A stretch of 64,000 bases of DNA from Armatimonadetes bacterium 55-13 (GTDB lineage Bacteria; Armatimonadota; Fimbriimonadia; Fimbriimonadales; Fimbriimonadaceae). The stretch is from NCBI GenBank assembly GCA_001898035.1, contig MKRX01000006.1:638150-702149 (forward strand), given 5' to 3'. This document shows, in pieces, positions 53,227 to 63,010 of this stretch. The stretch's first letter is position 1; each line of letters opens with the position of its first letter. Made by a program: the position numbers and the translations under genes. Below the pieces are notes generated by a model, which searched no databases, was not told where the DNA came from, and saw only the letters and a list, made by a program, of their open reading frames with translations.

Positions 53227-53586
53227 ATGGTTCGAGTGTTGGTGATCGAAGATGATCCCTCGACGGCGCGGCTCTTGGACGTCTGCCTGGCTCGAATGGG
53301 GTTATCGGTGACTTTGGCGGCGGCAGGGTTCGAGGCGTTAATCCGGTTGCGGGACGAGGCGTTTGACGCGGTGGTCTTGGACTTGAAACTGCCGGATATC
53401 GATGGATTTTCTTTACTCCGGCGTATTCGGGCCAATCCGGCCTTTGAACGCACACCGATTTTTGTGGTCACGGCGATGGAAGGGGATAGCGTCATCTTCC
53501 GCGCCTATGAAGCGGGAGCGGATATGTTCCTTCAGAAGCCATTCAATCCGAGAGAGATCGCGGTGGCGCTGGGCGGAAGCGTTTGA
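53227..53586 (+). CDS. Single-domain response regulator (CheY-like receiver)
   Basis: 119 aa from the ATG at 53227. The receiver fold has acidic pair D9-D10, phosphorylation site D52 in VVLDLKLPD, T82 and K104 in LQKPF. No output domain is attached, so it acts through a partner, or passes phosphate. No histidine kinase is nearby. Confidence 0.88.
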   Translation: MVRVLVIEDDPSTARLLDVCLARMGLSVTLAAAGFEALIRLRDEAFDAVVLDLKLPDIDGFSLLRRIRANPAFERTPIFVVTAMEGDSVIFRAYEAGADMFLQKPFNPREIAVALGGSV

Positions 53587-53625
53587 TCCCGAAGGAATGG
53601 GTAACGATGCTTCATAATTGAAGGG

Positions 53626-55035
53626 ATGCCCCCCGAAAGTTCCTCAAAGATCAAGATCGTCACGCTTGGGTGCGCCAAGAATGAGGTGGATAGCGAAGAG
53701 ATCGCCGGGGTCTTGTCGGGTGCGGGCTTTGAAGTTGACGGGCGCTCCAAAAAGACGGGCGTCACGATCATTAACACCTGTGGCTTTTTGGAAGCGGCAA
53801 AAGAGGAATCCATCCGGGCGATCAAGGACGCGGTACGCGAGAAGCGGGCGGGACGAACGGAGAAGGTCATTGTGGCGGGCTGCTTGGCGCAGCGGTTGGG
53901 CTCCGAGCTCGCAGAACTGGCGCCGGGCGCAGATCTGTACGTTGGCGTTGGCCAGATGGGACGATTCGACGAGATCGTTCGAGAGTCTCAAGGTGCGCCG
54001 AAGATGGATCGCGACCAGAAGATTCAGGTCTCGGCTCCTCATCACCGATGGGCAGACGTTCCCACCCGAGCCCGAACCGGACGACCGTGGAGCGCCTATC
54101 TCAAAGTCAGCGAGGGATGCGACCACAAGTGTACGTTTTGCACCATTCCCAGCTTCCGCGGCGGGCACCAGTCGAAGCCGCTGGAGCGAGTTCTGGAAGA
54201 GGCCCGGCATTTGGCTCGTACGGGCGCGAAGGAACTCAATCTCATTGCCCAGGACGTGACGCAGTACGGCTACGACCTCTACAAAGAATTCACGCTCCCG
54301 AGACTGTTACGCGAGTTGAACAAGGTGGACGGAATTGAGTGGATTCGGTTGCTCTACTTCTATCCCAACCGGCTGACCGACGAAGTGATTGAGACAATGG
54401 CGACCTGCGAAAAGGTGTTGCCTTACATTGACATCCCCCTTCAACACGCCCATCCCGATACGCTACGACGGATGCGGCGGCCATGGGAAGGGGAGCGGTA
54501 TATGAAGCTGTTCGAAAAGGTTCGGGCGGCGATGCCGGACTGTTCCATCCGAACGACCTTCATCGTGGGATTCCCGGGTGAAACGGACGAAGAGTTCAAG
54601 TATATGATCGATTTCATGAAGGAATCGAGATTGGATCGAGTGGGAGCCTTTCTGTTTTCACGCGAGCCGGGTACGCCGTCTCACGACATGGACGGCCAGG
54701 TCTCGATGAAAGTGAAGCAGGAGCGGTACGACAAGCTCATGCGGACTCAGCAGAAGATCTCGCTGGAAATGAATCAGGCTTGGATTGGCAAGAGGCTCAA
54801 TGTGCTGGTGGATGACAAGCAAGACGGGTGGTTCATTGGCCGGTCTCATCGCGATGCGCCGGAGATCGACGGGATGGTTTTCTTCCAGGGCGAGGCAGAG
54901 ATTGGGCAGATCGTTCCTGTCGAAATCACTAAGGCCGAGCCGTATGACTTGTACGGACAATCCGAAGGGTACGTGCCCAAGCCTGGACGTCGGCTGGTTC
55001 CTTTACGACAGGCGGGGCCAATCGCACCACAATAG
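53626..55035 (+). CDS. rimO: Ribosomal protein uS12 methylthiotransferase RimO
   Basis: 469 aa radical-SAM enzyme that adds a methylthio group to Asp of ribosomal protein S12. The N-terminal cluster cysteines are C16 (LGCAKNEVDSE), C52 (NTCGFLEAAKEES) and C86 (GCLAQR). The radical SAM cysteines are C165, C169 and C172 in CDHKCTFCTIP. The LGCAKN...DSE start distinguishes RimO from MiaB. A TRAM domain ends the protein. Confidence 0.94.
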   Translation: MPPESSSKIKIVTLGCAKNEVDSEEIAGVLSGAGFEVDGRSKKTGVTIINTCGFLEAAKEESIRAIKDAVREKRAGRTEKVIVAGCLAQRLGSELAELAPGADLYVGVGQMGRFDEIVRESQGAPKMDRDQKIQVSAPHHRWADVPTRARTGRPWSAYLKVSEGCDHKCTFCTIPSFRGGHQSKPLERVLEEARHLARTGAKELNLIAQDVTQYGYDLYKEFTLPRLLRELNKVDGIEWIRLLYFYPNRLTDEVIETMATCEKVLPYIDIPLQHAHPDTLRRMRRPWEGERYMKLFEKVRAAMPDCSIRTTFIVGFPGETDEEFKYMIDFMKESRLDRVGAFLFSREPGTPSHDMDGQVSMKVKQERYDKLMRTQQKISLEMNQAWIGKRLNVLVDDKQDGWFIGRSHRDAPEIDGMVFFQGEAEIGQIVPVEITKAEPYDLYGQSEGYVPKPGRRLVPLRQAGPIAPQ

Positions 55036-55038
55036 GGT

Positions 55039-55986
55039 GTGATCTTCGATCTTCGTTATCCCATCTTTCAGGCGCCGACGGGCTCGGTAGCCGGACCTGA
55101 GTTGTGCTCGGCGGTGACACAGGCCGGCGGGATGGGAGCGATGGGACTCACTTGGGCTTCCTCTGATGACGCCGTGGCGGCGGTCCGGGCGGTTCGCGAC
55201 GCAACGAGTGGACTCTTTCAGGCGAATTTTGCGCTGGCATTTGAACCCGAGTCCCTTTCCGCGGTGCTTGACGCCGGGCTCCCAGTGGTTACCTTCTCTT
55301 GGGGCGATCCCACGCCGTATGTTTCCACGGTGCGCCGCTCTGCGGCTAAGTTTGGAGTTCAGGTGACGAACGGTCTGGGAGCGAGGCGGGCAGTGGATCT
55401 TGGCGCGGATTTTTTGGTGTGCCAGGGAGTGGAAGCCGGGGGCCATGTGCAAGCCAACAGGAGTCTGTGGGATATCCTCGCCGGGGTGGTGGATGCGGCG
55501 GGGAACGTGCCGGTGGTTGCCGCGGGAGGGATTGCGGATGGCGGGGGGATTGCTCGCGCATTAGCGACGGGGGCTTCTGGGGCGATGCTGGGAACTCGGT
55601 TTGTCGCGACGGTCGAAAGTCGAGCGCACCCGGAGTATAAGGCGCGGCTTTTGGAATCCGAGGGGCAGACTGCGCTTACGCTGTGTTTCGATGGTGGTTG
55701 GAAGCAATCGGCGCAACGAGTGTTGAGAAATTCGACTTTGGAGACGTGGGAATCGTGCGGAAGTCCCGCGGCTGGATCGAGACCTGGTGAAGGGGAGACG
55801 ATAGGGTTTTCTGCTTCAGGCGAAGCGATCTTACGCTATGAAGAGGTGGCTCCTCGGATCGGGTTCTCGGGAGATATTGAAGCAATGTGCCTTTACGCGG
55901 GGGCGGGTGTCGGAGTGATTCGAGACTTGCCAACGGCGGCGGAGGCGATCGAGCGTCTTTGGCGAGAAGCCCAGACGCAAGAATAG
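55039..55986 (+). CDS. Nitronate monooxygenase-like flavoprotein
   Basis: 315 aa FMN-dependent TIM barrel: YPIFQAPTGSVAGPELCSAVTQAGGMGAMG, VCQGVEAGGHVQ and AAGGIADGGGIARALATGASGAMLGTRFVAT. This group includes nitronate monooxygenases and related enoyl-ACP-like reductases. The start is GTG four bases after the rimO stop, so it is coupled to it. Confidence 0.88.
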   Translation: MIFDLRYPIFQAPTGSVAGPELCSAVTQAGGMGAMGLTWASSDDAVAAVRAVRDATSGLFQANFALAFEPESLSAVLDAGLPVVTFSWGDPTPYVSTVRRSAAKFGVQVTNGLGARRAVDLGADFLVCQGVEAGGHVQANRSLWDILAGVVDAAGNVPVVAAGGIADGGGIARALATGASGAMLGTRFVATVESRAHPEYKARLLESEGQTALTLCFDGGWKQSAQRVLRNSTLETWESCGSPAAGSRPGEGETIGFSASGEAILRYEEVAPRIGFSGDIEAMCLYAGAGVGVIRDLPTAAEAIERLWREAQTQE

Positions 55987-56011
55987 GCTGACACCTTCCC
56001 TGGTGCCAGCC
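55986..56011. terminator. Hairpin between nitronate monooxygenase and flagellin genes
   Basis: A 10-bp stem with one mismatch (55986-55995 with 56002-56011) includes the end of the gene's stop region; the flagellin gene converges on it. Confidence 0.5.
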
Positions 56012-56039
56012 TGGAGTGGAGGTTGCGCTGTCAGAGCAA

Positions 56040-57467
56040 CTAGCCGCGGAGCAAGCTGAGAACCGCTTGCGGCGCCTGGTTGGCCTGGGCCAGAACCGAC
56101 ATACCTGCCTGTTGAAGAATCTGCTGCTTCGTGAACTCGGTCATTTCGGAAGCAACGTCGGTGTCTCGGATAGAAGACTCGGTCGCGGCGAGGCTCTCTC
56201 GAGAAATTCCGAGCGATCGGACGTTCGATTCGAGAATGTTTCGCTGGAAGCTACCGATGGCTCCTCGGGACTTGGAGACCTGGTCGATGGCGGCGTCGAT
56301 GACCTTGATGGCATCTTGAGCGCCGGAAGCGGACGTGAGGTCCAGGTTGCTCATGTTGAGACCGGTTACGACGCCGGTGCCGATTTGGCTGGCGGCGAAG
56401 TTGCCGAGGGACAGCTGAGTCGTCTGACCGGCGTTCGCACCGATCTGGAACTGGCTGGAGCCCACGGTGACCTGACCGATGGTGGAGTTGGCGACGGTGT
56501 TCGAGTTTCCGGCCTGGGTCAGCTTGATGGTGTTTCCATCGGCATCGCTGAGGGTCAGGCCGTCGTTGCCGTTTTGACCCGACGTGAACAGGGCGGTGGC
56601 GGTGCCGACCTGTACCGAGGCGACTGCATTAACTCCAGTGGTGGACGTCGAACCTGCTCCACCTGCTCGGACGACGCCGTTTGCATCCGTGAGGTCGATG
56701 CGAGCGTTTGCGCCATAGGCAGTAGAGGTGAGGATGATATTCGTGCCGTCGTTGGTTGCGAAGACGCCGGTTTGACCCTGCGCCGCGTTAATCTGGTCGA
56801 GAACTTCCTGTCCGGTCGTGGTGGCGGAAGTCGAGAAGGTGACACCGTTGATCGAGAAGCTACCTGCGCCAACAGCCTGTCCCAACGTTGCGGCAACGCC
56901 CGTTACGGTGGCCTGAGAGGCGGCGGTGAGGACGGTTGCGATAACGGATGTGTTGGACGAGACGGCGGCGCCAGCGAACTGACCGCCGATGTTGATGGAG
57001 CTGACGAGCGAGCCAGCGACGACATTGGCGTTTACGCCGGAACTGCCGTCGAGCAGTCGCTTTGTCCCAAACTGAGTTTGTTGAGCAATTCGAGTGATCG
57101 AAGAAGAGATGGACGCGAGCTGACTCTGGTTAGCCTGGATGGCCGAGGAGCTCAACGTACCGGTGTTCGCGGCGGCAACGGCGAGGCCTCGTGCGTCTCG
57201 GAGCAGTTTGTTAACTTCATCGAGAGCGCCTTCTGCGGTCTTTGCGTAGTTGATGGCGTCTTGGCTGTTCTTGACCGCCTGGTCAATGCCGTTAAGTTGG
57301 GCTCGGAAATTTTCCGAGATGATCAAGCCAGCAGGATCATCCGCTGCGGAGTTGATTCGAAGACCGGTCGAGAGTCGAGTGATCGACTGATTGAAGTTCG
57401 AGTTCGTGTTGCCTACGTTTCGCAGGGCGTTCATCGCCGCTACGTTGGTGTTAATTCTGAATGACAT
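56040..57467 (-). CDS. Flagellin
   Basis: 475 aa. The N-terminal D0/D1 is MSFRINTNVAAMNALRNVGNTNSNFNQSI...STGLRINSAADDPAGLIISE, and the C-terminal D0 ends QQAGMSVLAQANQAPQAVLSLLRG. The middle is Thr/Ala/Gly-rich variable region. The ATG has GGAGG at 57474-57478 with six bases between. It is far from other flagellar genes in the window. A candidate sigma-28 promoter lies upstream. Confidence 0.95.
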   Translation of the reverse strand: MSFRINTNVAAMNALRNVGNTNSNFNQSITRLSTGLRINSAADDPAGLIISENFRAQLNGIDQAVKNSQDAINYAKTAEGALDEVNKLLRDARGLAVAAANTGTLSSSAIQANQSQLASISSSITRIAQQTQFGTKRLLDGSSGVNANVVAGSLVSSINIGGQFAGAAVSSNTSVIATVLTAASQATVTGVAATLGQAVGAGSFSINGVTFSTSATTTGQEVLDQINAAQGQTGVFATNDGTNIILTSTAYGANARIDLTDANGVVRAGGAGSTSTTGVNAVASVQVGTATALFTSGQNGNDGLTLSDADGNTIKLTQAGNSNTVANSTIGQVTVGSSQFQIGANAGQTTQLSLGNFAASQIGTGVVTGLNMSNLDLTSASGAQDAIKVIDAAIDQVSKSRGAIGSFQRNILESNVRSLGISRESLAATESSIRDTDVASEMTEFTKQQILQQAGMSVLAQANQAPQAVLSLLRG

Positions 57468-57565
57468 GCGTTTCCTCCGTGATTCGCTGTCGCCGCTTCC
57501 CCGCGGGGAATTTTCTGCGGCTGACTGTAAACATCACCAGGGGAATTCCACGTTATCTTGCTGGG

Positions 57566-57593
57566 TTATCCAAGTAAAATTACCTGGATTTTA
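57566..57593 (-). promoter_or_regulatory. Candidate sigma-28 promoter of flagellin
   Basis: On the minus strand TAAA (57593-57590) and TTGGATAA (57573-57566) are 16 bases apart, close to TAAA-N15-GCCGATAA with five of eight -10 bases matching. The leader would be about 90 bases. Confidence 0.35.
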
Positions 57594-57689
57594 AAAAACT
57601 GGATTATTTGACTGGCCGGGATTAGGCACGAGGTTTTGAATTTCGCCAAGCCGGAAGAAAGTCGAGGGGCTGTATTATGTGCGGCGGAG

Positions 57690-59051
57690 ATGTCCGCTCA
57701 GCTCGACCCGCGCGCCCTGCGCCTTATTCCTTTGGCCATGACGATCTTCTGCTGCGTGAGCGGCGGGCCGTTTGGCTTGGAGCCGGTGATGCAGTCCGGG
57801 CCAGGGTTGGCGGTGCTTTTGATTTTAGCGACGCCCTTGGTGTGGGGGATTCCTGCGGCATTGATGACGGCGGAGTTGGCGACGGCCATTCCTTCGGAGG
57901 GCGGGTACTACGTTTGGGTCAAGCGGGCGTTTGGCCCGTTCGCCGGATTTCTGTGTGGGTGGTGGACTTGGATTTATACATGGGTGGATGCGGCGCTTTA
58001 CCCGGTGCTCTTCGCCACCTACGTATCCAGTTTGATTGAGCTATTTGGCGGTCAAGGGGTTTCCGATCCTTGGCTCAAGTGGGCAATTGGGATGGCGATG
58101 GTGATTCCTCTCACCTGGCTCAACATACGAGGCACCCGTCTTGTGGGCTTGTCTTCGGTCTTGTTCACGCTCCTGTTTCTGGCTCCTTTCGTCCTTCTGG
58201 TGGCGTTGGGACTGCCGCTGATCTTTCACAATTTGGCGGGGACGGTCACGCCGTTTTCGCCGCCCCGCCAGTCCCTGTCCACCGCGATTTCGTCGGGACT
58301 CTATACGGTGATGTGGAATTACCTTGGCTGGGATTCTTTGTCGACCGTGGCGGGCGAGGTGGAGAACCCGCGCAAGACGTTCCCTCGGGCGCTCGCGATC
58401 GCGACGGCGATCACGGTGCTTTGCTATCTTTTGCCCAGTCTCGTTGGGGCGGTTGCCCTGCGGGACTATTCGAATTGGGAAGAAGGGGCTTGGACGTCGG
58501 TCGCGCAGGTGGTGGGGGGCCGGTGGCTGGGTTTGGCGGTGGTCTTTGCGGGACTCTTTAGCGCGGCGGGATTGTTCTCAGCGACTTTGCTCGGCGCGTC
58601 TCGGATCCCGTTTGTATTGGCGCGAGAGGAGATGCTTCCTCAGTCAATGGCGCAATTGCATCCGCGGTATGGGACCCCGTGGTTAGCCATTTCAATCAGC
58701 TCGGTCGTGTACTCGGTTTTGTCTTTCCAGACGTTCGAAACACTCATCGCGATCGATGTAATCGTTTACGCAGCGGCCCTTCTGTTGGAGCTTTGGGCGT
58801 TGGTAGTTTTGAGAAAACGGGAGCCGGATTTGGAGCGACCGTTTCGGATTGCGGGCGGTTGGCTTGGGGTTGGGTTTGTTTCCGTGGCGCCGACGGCGAT
58901 CTTGGTGTTTGCGGTGGTGAATTCGGTTGTTTTTGACAGCGAGTACGGAATCCGGTCGCTTTGGATGTCGGGGGTGGCGCTGGCGACGGGACCGCTGGTT
59001 TATGGATTTAGGTCGTGGCGGCGCTCCAGAAGATACGCGTCGGCCTCGTGA
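57690..59051 (+). CDS. APC-family amino acid permease
   Basis: 453 aa from the ATG at 57690; an upstream TTG frame is possible. About 12 hydrophobic segments are seen. The motifs SGGPFGLEPVMQSGPG and TAIPSEGGYYVWVKRAFGPFAGFLCGWWTW match the APC superfamily (glycine-rich unwound helix 1, GG-YVW helix). The transported amino acid cannot be told. The 3' end overlaps the convergent glycosyltransferase by 52 bases. Confidence 0.9.
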   Translation: MSAQLDPRALRLIPLAMTIFCCVSGGPFGLEPVMQSGPGLAVLLILATPLVWGIPAALMTAELATAIPSEGGYYVWVKRAFGPFAGFLCGWWTWIYTWVDAALYPVLFATYVSSLIELFGGQGVSDPWLKWAIGMAMVIPLTWLNIRGTRLVGLSSVLFTLLFLAPFVLLVALGLPLIFHNLAGTVTPFSPPRQSLSTAISSGLYTVMWNYLGWDSLSTVAGEVENPRKTFPRALAIATAITVLCYLLPSLVGAVALRDYSNWEEGAWTSVAQVVGGRWLGLAVVFAGLFSAAGLFSATLLGASRIPFVLAREEMLPQSMAQLHPRYGTPWLAISISSVVYSVLSFQTFETLIAIDVIVYAAALLLELWALVVLRKREPDLERPFRIAGGWLGVGFVSVAPTAILVFAVVNSVVFDSEYGIRSLWMSGVALATGPLVYGFRSWRRSRRYASAS

Positions 59052-60436
59052 TAGTGACACTGATCGAGAATTTTGAATTCCTTGTTCAAGTCGGTGGTAT
59101 CGGCCACGTTGATGCCACCCGAAACGATCCAGACTCTGTCTTCTTTCACCTCCGCGGCAAGTCCGTTCTTCTGAACGTCCAGGCGAGAGATGGGCTTTAC
59201 GAGGTCGGCTTGGTCTCGGAAACGAAGATAGTAGGAGAAATTCTCTCGATCCCAGTCGATAGCATAGATGGGCAGACGAGATGGATTTCGGTCGGCAACA
59301 TAGTAAGCGGCTTCCCGCAACTGCTGCTTAGTGGGACGCACGAAGTAGCCGTGGCCAATGGTGGCTTGGATCAAATGCATTGCCGCAACGAGGCCGATCA
59401 GCGCGGGCCATTGGTAAGCCTTTTTGATCGGGAGGAAGGAAAATCCCCGCGCGAGAAGCAACCAAGCAGGAATGGCCGCCAGCAGGAGATTGCGAGGGCT
59501 GTAGACGGGACGGACGGTCAGGCTGACCGCCAGGCTAATCACCAGGGGAACGAATATCCATGCCAACAGCCAGCGATCTCCGGCAGGAAGTGCGGCGCTC
59601 TTCTGCCGAAAGAAGAACAAGCCATAGCCAACCAGGATGACGATAACGGCAATCAGGTCCAATCGCCAACCTGCGCCATAAAACACGTTCACCGCCTCAA
59701 GCACGAAGCGAACAGTAGGAGCGGTGATCCAGTTGGATTTGTTTACGCTGTGGAGGGCGACGGGAATCCAAGGGGCGTACATGGCTAGGAAACCCAGGCC
59801 AAAGAGAAGGGCAATCTTGCGTTGGCGTTTGAAATGAAAGCCGTAAACGACAAGGGTGGTCACTACCAGAAAGCTAAAGAGCAGGCCAAAGTAGTGAAAA
59901 TAGCCGTTGACGCCGCAGATCAGGAGGAGGCCCACGTAGCGCAAAGGCGACTGCCGACGGCTTTCTTGCAGATCGCGAAGGCAATCGAGCAGGAGGGTAA
60001 CCGAGAGTCCGGAAAAGAAAACCAAGAAGATGTATGCCCGAAGCTCTTGACTGTAGTAGATGCTCTGAAAGATGAAGGCGGTGATGAATGCGCCGAATAA
60101 CCCGGTGCGCTGATCAAACAATTGGCGTCCGATTCGGTAAGCGATGGGGACGGAAAGGACTCCCGCGACGGCAGAACTCGCGCGCAATGCGGCGTCGGTG
60201 ACGCCAAATACCCTTCCCCACGACCAAAGAAACGCGAAATAGCCGGGGGGATGAACATCAAACGAGATAAACCCGATGACGTCCTTTAAGGATGGAAGCT
60301 GCGCAGCGTATCCACTAAAGGCCTCATCGTTCCAAAGCGATTCTCGGCCAAGGCCGATGAAGCGAACAAGGATAGCGCCCAGCAGGATCACCCCGAGGGG
60401 CAACCACGGACTCCCTCTGAGTGACCCTGCCTTCAC
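59000..60436 (-). CDS. GT39/ArnT-type membrane glycosyltransferase
   Basis: 478 aa with about 11 membrane segments. The first periplasmic loop carries SLWNDEAFSGY with the Asp-Glu of polyprenyl-phosphate-dependent transferases and ISFDVHPPGYFAFLW. It transfers sugars from lipid carriers to proteins or lipids outside the membrane. It is 24 bases downstream of the GT2/TPR gene and likely co-transcribed. Its stop region overlaps the permease gene. Confidence 0.85.
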   Translation of the reverse strand: MKAGSLRGSPWLPLGVILLGAILVRFIGLGRESLWNDEAFSGYAAQLPSLKDVIGFISFDVHPPGYFAFLWSWGRVFGVTDAALRASSAVAGVLSVPIAYRIGRQLFDQRTGLFGAFITAFIFQSIYYSQELRAYIFLVFFSGLSVTLLLDCLRDLQESRRQSPLRYVGLLLICGVNGYFHYFGLLFSFLVVTTLVVYGFHFKRQRKIALLFGLGFLAMYAPWIPVALHSVNKSNWITAPTVRFVLEAVNVFYGAGWRLDLIAVIVILVGYGLFFFRQKSAALPAGDRWLLAWIFVPLVISLAVSLTVRPVYSPRNLLLAAIPAWLLLARGFSFLPIKKAYQWPALIGLVAAMHLIQATIGHGYFVRPTKQQLREAAYYVADRNPSRLPIYAIDWDRENFSYYLRFRDQADLVKPISRLDVQKNGLAAEVKEDRVWIVSGGINVADTTDLNKEFKILDQCHYHEADAYLLERRHDLNP

Positions 60437-60460
60437 GTTGGGATTATAGCAAGGACTTTG

Positions 60461-62533
60461 TTAAGCGGCCTCGCAGATGACCTCTAGGTTATGCCGGGCC
60501 TCTTCGTAATCTGGTCTAATCGCCAGGGCTTGTTCATAGCCGAGACGAGCGCCCCCAACCGCTCCGAGCCGCGCCAATGCATTGCCCAGAACGAACCAAC
60601 CGCTTGCGTTATTGGGTTCGATTCGAAGACCAGCCTGGTAGTACTCAGCGGCATCGACAAACTGTTCCAGCTTGTAAAGCAAGTCACCCGCGTTGAAGTA
60701 GGCGTTAGGATTCTGAGGCTCTCGTTCGACAGCTTCTCGGAAGCAGATCAGCGCTCGTTCAAACTCGCCTGAGTCATTGAGAGCACGTCCCCAGTTGATG
60801 AGGATATCGGCGGTAGCCACGTGATTTTCGGCATAGGCAGAATAAGCTTCGACGAGCATTCGCGCATCGCCGGTGGCATCCCCAGCCTTGATCCAACCGA
60901 TCCAGGCCTCTTCGTCGTGAACGTCCTTGCGCCAAGCTTCGCGGTAAAACTCGGCGGCTCGCTTTTGCAAATCCAACGCGGCGCAGACTCGACCCGCCCC
61001 CTTGAGGCAGAGTTGGGCGACGTCTTGGTTCTGTTGACCGGCGCAGAACGTATCGAGCGCTTCTTCAAGCTGTCCCGCCTTCTCCAGCGTTGCGGCTTTG
61101 GAATAGATTGCGGGGCCATAGGTGGGATTCACTCGAAGCGCGCGCTCAAACATGGAGAGCGCCTCGGGGAATTGACCCAAGACGGACAGTATTTGGCCCC
61201 GAACGATATAGCGCTTATATTCGACGATACTGGCATCGCCCGTCATATCGGATGGCCATTCGGCGGCCAGACATCGATTAGCGGCATCCAGAGCCTCTTC
61301 ATGAAGGCCCAATCTCAGATATGCGTTCGCTCGCTCGAAATCATTGAGCAGAGTGCCAAATCCGTTTCGATCGGCGGCGTCGCATACTTTGGAGGCGTCA
61401 CCAGCACGATCTTGCTTGAGGAGCGCGTTGCTCCATAGCTGATAGTTCAAAGCGCCCACTTGGTCGCCAGGGGCCAGATACTTTGCGCACTGGGCGGCGG
61501 CGTGTTCGGCACCGATAAAGTCGTTCGCCGCGGTATAGGCGTTCGCCAGATTGAACCATTGGAAGGAGTCGGTGGGGTTATCCGCCAGTTCCTTCTGGAT
61601 CATGGTTACGGTGCGTTCAACCTTGTTTCGCGCCTCCATTTCCGAAGGGCGGTAACCGTAGTGAAGCAATTGAGCGCCCTTAAGATACGCCCAAGGTCGC
61701 CCACTTTGGGCGATGGACGGCATCACCTGCTCGTGAATGCGTCCTGCAAATTTGATTCCGGGTTCGCGGCGGAATAGGCGAACCGGGTTGTGGACGTAGC
61801 GCGCGGCTTCGGAATCGTCTTCGGTGAAGTTGACGATCTCAATGGCGTAGCCACCGAACTGGGGTCGGACGATGGCGCGTTCAATCGCGGCGACCGATTC
61901 CGGGGTTAGTTCTTCATCCGCGTCGATCCAAAGGGCCCAATCGCCGGTGGCGATTTCGAGCGAGAAATTTCGAGCGGCGGAAAAATCATTGCACCATTCG
62001 AAATGATCGACATGAGCCCCAAAGGATTCGGCAATTGCGACGGTCTCATCTGTCGAACCGGTATCGACGACGATGATTTCGTCAACCAAATCCTTCACGC
62101 TGTTTAGACAGCGAGCAAGATTCTTTGCCTCGTCCTTGACGATTAGACAGGCGCTGAGCTTGATACCGATATGATCCAAGGGACGATCGGCGTGAATTCG
62201 TACTTTCTCGAGCGCCAGGTGAGCGATACCGTCTCGTTTGCCCTTCTTGGCGGCCAACTGCTGGCGGCACATGTAGTGCTCCGTAAGCAATCGCCCCAAT
62301 CTTCGAGCGCGGGGGCCCTTTCCGCAGTCGTGGATCAGTTCTACGGCGGCGTCCTCTTCTCCGGCAAAAACGTGCAACAAACCCTGAGCGGCCCGGAGAT
62401 CCGGCTGCGTAGGCTCGGCAACGAGAGCGGCTTCAAGCAGCTGACTGGCCTCTTGCGCCTTACCCGCGCGAATCAATCCCTCGACCTGCTCGGCGATGGG
62501 ATGAAATTCGGGGGAAGGTTGGTTAGGCTGCAT
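60461..62533 (-). CDS. Family 2 glycosyltransferase with TPR repeats
   Basis: 690 aa from the ATG at 62533, overlapping the MerR gene by 11 bases. A short N-terminal TPR-like region is followed by a GT2 domain: SACLIVKDEAKNLARCLNSVKDLVDEIIVVDTGSTDETV and the DxD-like WALWIDADEELT. The rest is a long array of TPR repeats (ANAYLRLGLHEEALDAA, YSKAATLEKAGQLEEAL, NAGDLLYKLEQFVDAAEYYQAG). It is probably cytoplasmic and could glycosylate a protein. Partner GT39 and MerR genes flank it. Confidence 0.9.
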   Translation of the reverse strand: MQPNQPSPEFHPIAEQVEGLIRAGKAQEASQLLEAALVAEPTQPDLRAAQGLLHVFAGEEDAAVELIHDCGKGPRARRLGRLLTEHYMCRQQLAAKKGKRDGIAHLALEKVRIHADRPLDHIGIKLSACLIVKDEAKNLARCLNSVKDLVDEIIVVDTGSTDETVAIAESFGAHVDHFEWCNDFSAARNFSLEIATGDWALWIDADEELTPESVAAIERAIVRPQFGGYAIEIVNFTEDDSEAARYVHNPVRLFRREPGIKFAGRIHEQVMPSIAQSGRPWAYLKGAQLLHYGYRPSEMEARNKVERTVTMIQKELADNPTDSFQWFNLANAYTAANDFIGAEHAAAQCAKYLAPGDQVGALNYQLWSNALLKQDRAGDASKVCDAADRNGFGTLLNDFERANAYLRLGLHEEALDAANRCLAAEWPSDMTGDASIVEYKRYIVRGQILSVLGQFPEALSMFERALRVNPTYGPAIYSKAATLEKAGQLEEALDTFCAGQQNQDVAQLCLKGAGRVCAALDLQKRAAEFYREAWRKDVHDEEAWIGWIKAGDATGDARMLVEAYSAYAENHVATADILINWGRALNDSGEFERALICFREAVEREPQNPNAYFNAGDLLYKLEQFVDAAEYYQAGLRIEPNNASGWFVLGNALARLGAVGGARLGYEQALAIRPDYEEARHNLEVICEAA

Positions 62534-62807
62534 TGCCCATCTCTCGGCTCTTAGCCAGATATCGGCGAGCGCCAGCGATGGAAAACATTTCGTCACGCAG
62601 GAGTCGCTTGATGACGAACACGGTCTGGATGTCTTCCGAGCGATACCGGCGTTGACCACCATCGGTTCGGACCGGGTTCAAGAACTCCTCGAACTCCCGC
62701 TCCCAATACCGGAGGGTGTGCACCTCTACGGCGGTGATTCGGCTGGCAACGCTGATGCTCACCGCTTGATCGTTTCTTTGACGCTTATCCGTCGACACGT
62801 TCAGCAA
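62523..62807 (-). CDS. MerR-family transcriptional regulator
   Basis: 94 aa winged helix domain only: ITAVEVHTLRYWEREFEEFLNPVRTDGGQRRYRSEDIQTVFVIKRLL. There is no ligand or metal domain. It is the first gene of the glycosyltransferase operon and may regulate it. The start ATG/TTG at 62807 is not strongly defined. Confidence 0.85.
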   Translation of the reverse strand: MLNVSTDKRQRNDQAVSISVASRITAVEVHTLRYWEREFEEFLNPVRTDGGQRRYRSEDIQTVFVIKRLLRDEMFSIAGARRYLAKSREMGNAA

Positions 62808-63010
62808 AACTCCTCGACCATGATCGGCCTACCAAATGATGTATCGGTTAAGGCCCGGTGTTTTTGCAGGGGTTTGTGCGTTCTGGGTATGGAACGAGTC
62901 TTCGTTCTGCTTCAAACAGACCTGGAATCCGAGGGCGACGTCCTCTCAGGCGCAAGGCCCCCAAGAACTCTCAGGAGCCATCTCTTCACTTGAATTAGCG
63001 GCGGCGGCGT

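Noticed and set aside
56016-57464. Long open frame antisense to flagellin
   Set aside because: It mirrors the repetitive flagellin codons and has a low-complexity Gly/Val/Asp product; the flagellin frame is clearly real.
62880-62985. Sequence with CTCTCAGG..CAAGG..CTCTCAGG resembling the 3' part of a glycine riboswitch
   Set aside because: The 5' GGAGAG and GCCGAAGGGGCAA parts are missing and no suitable gene lies downstream on that strand.
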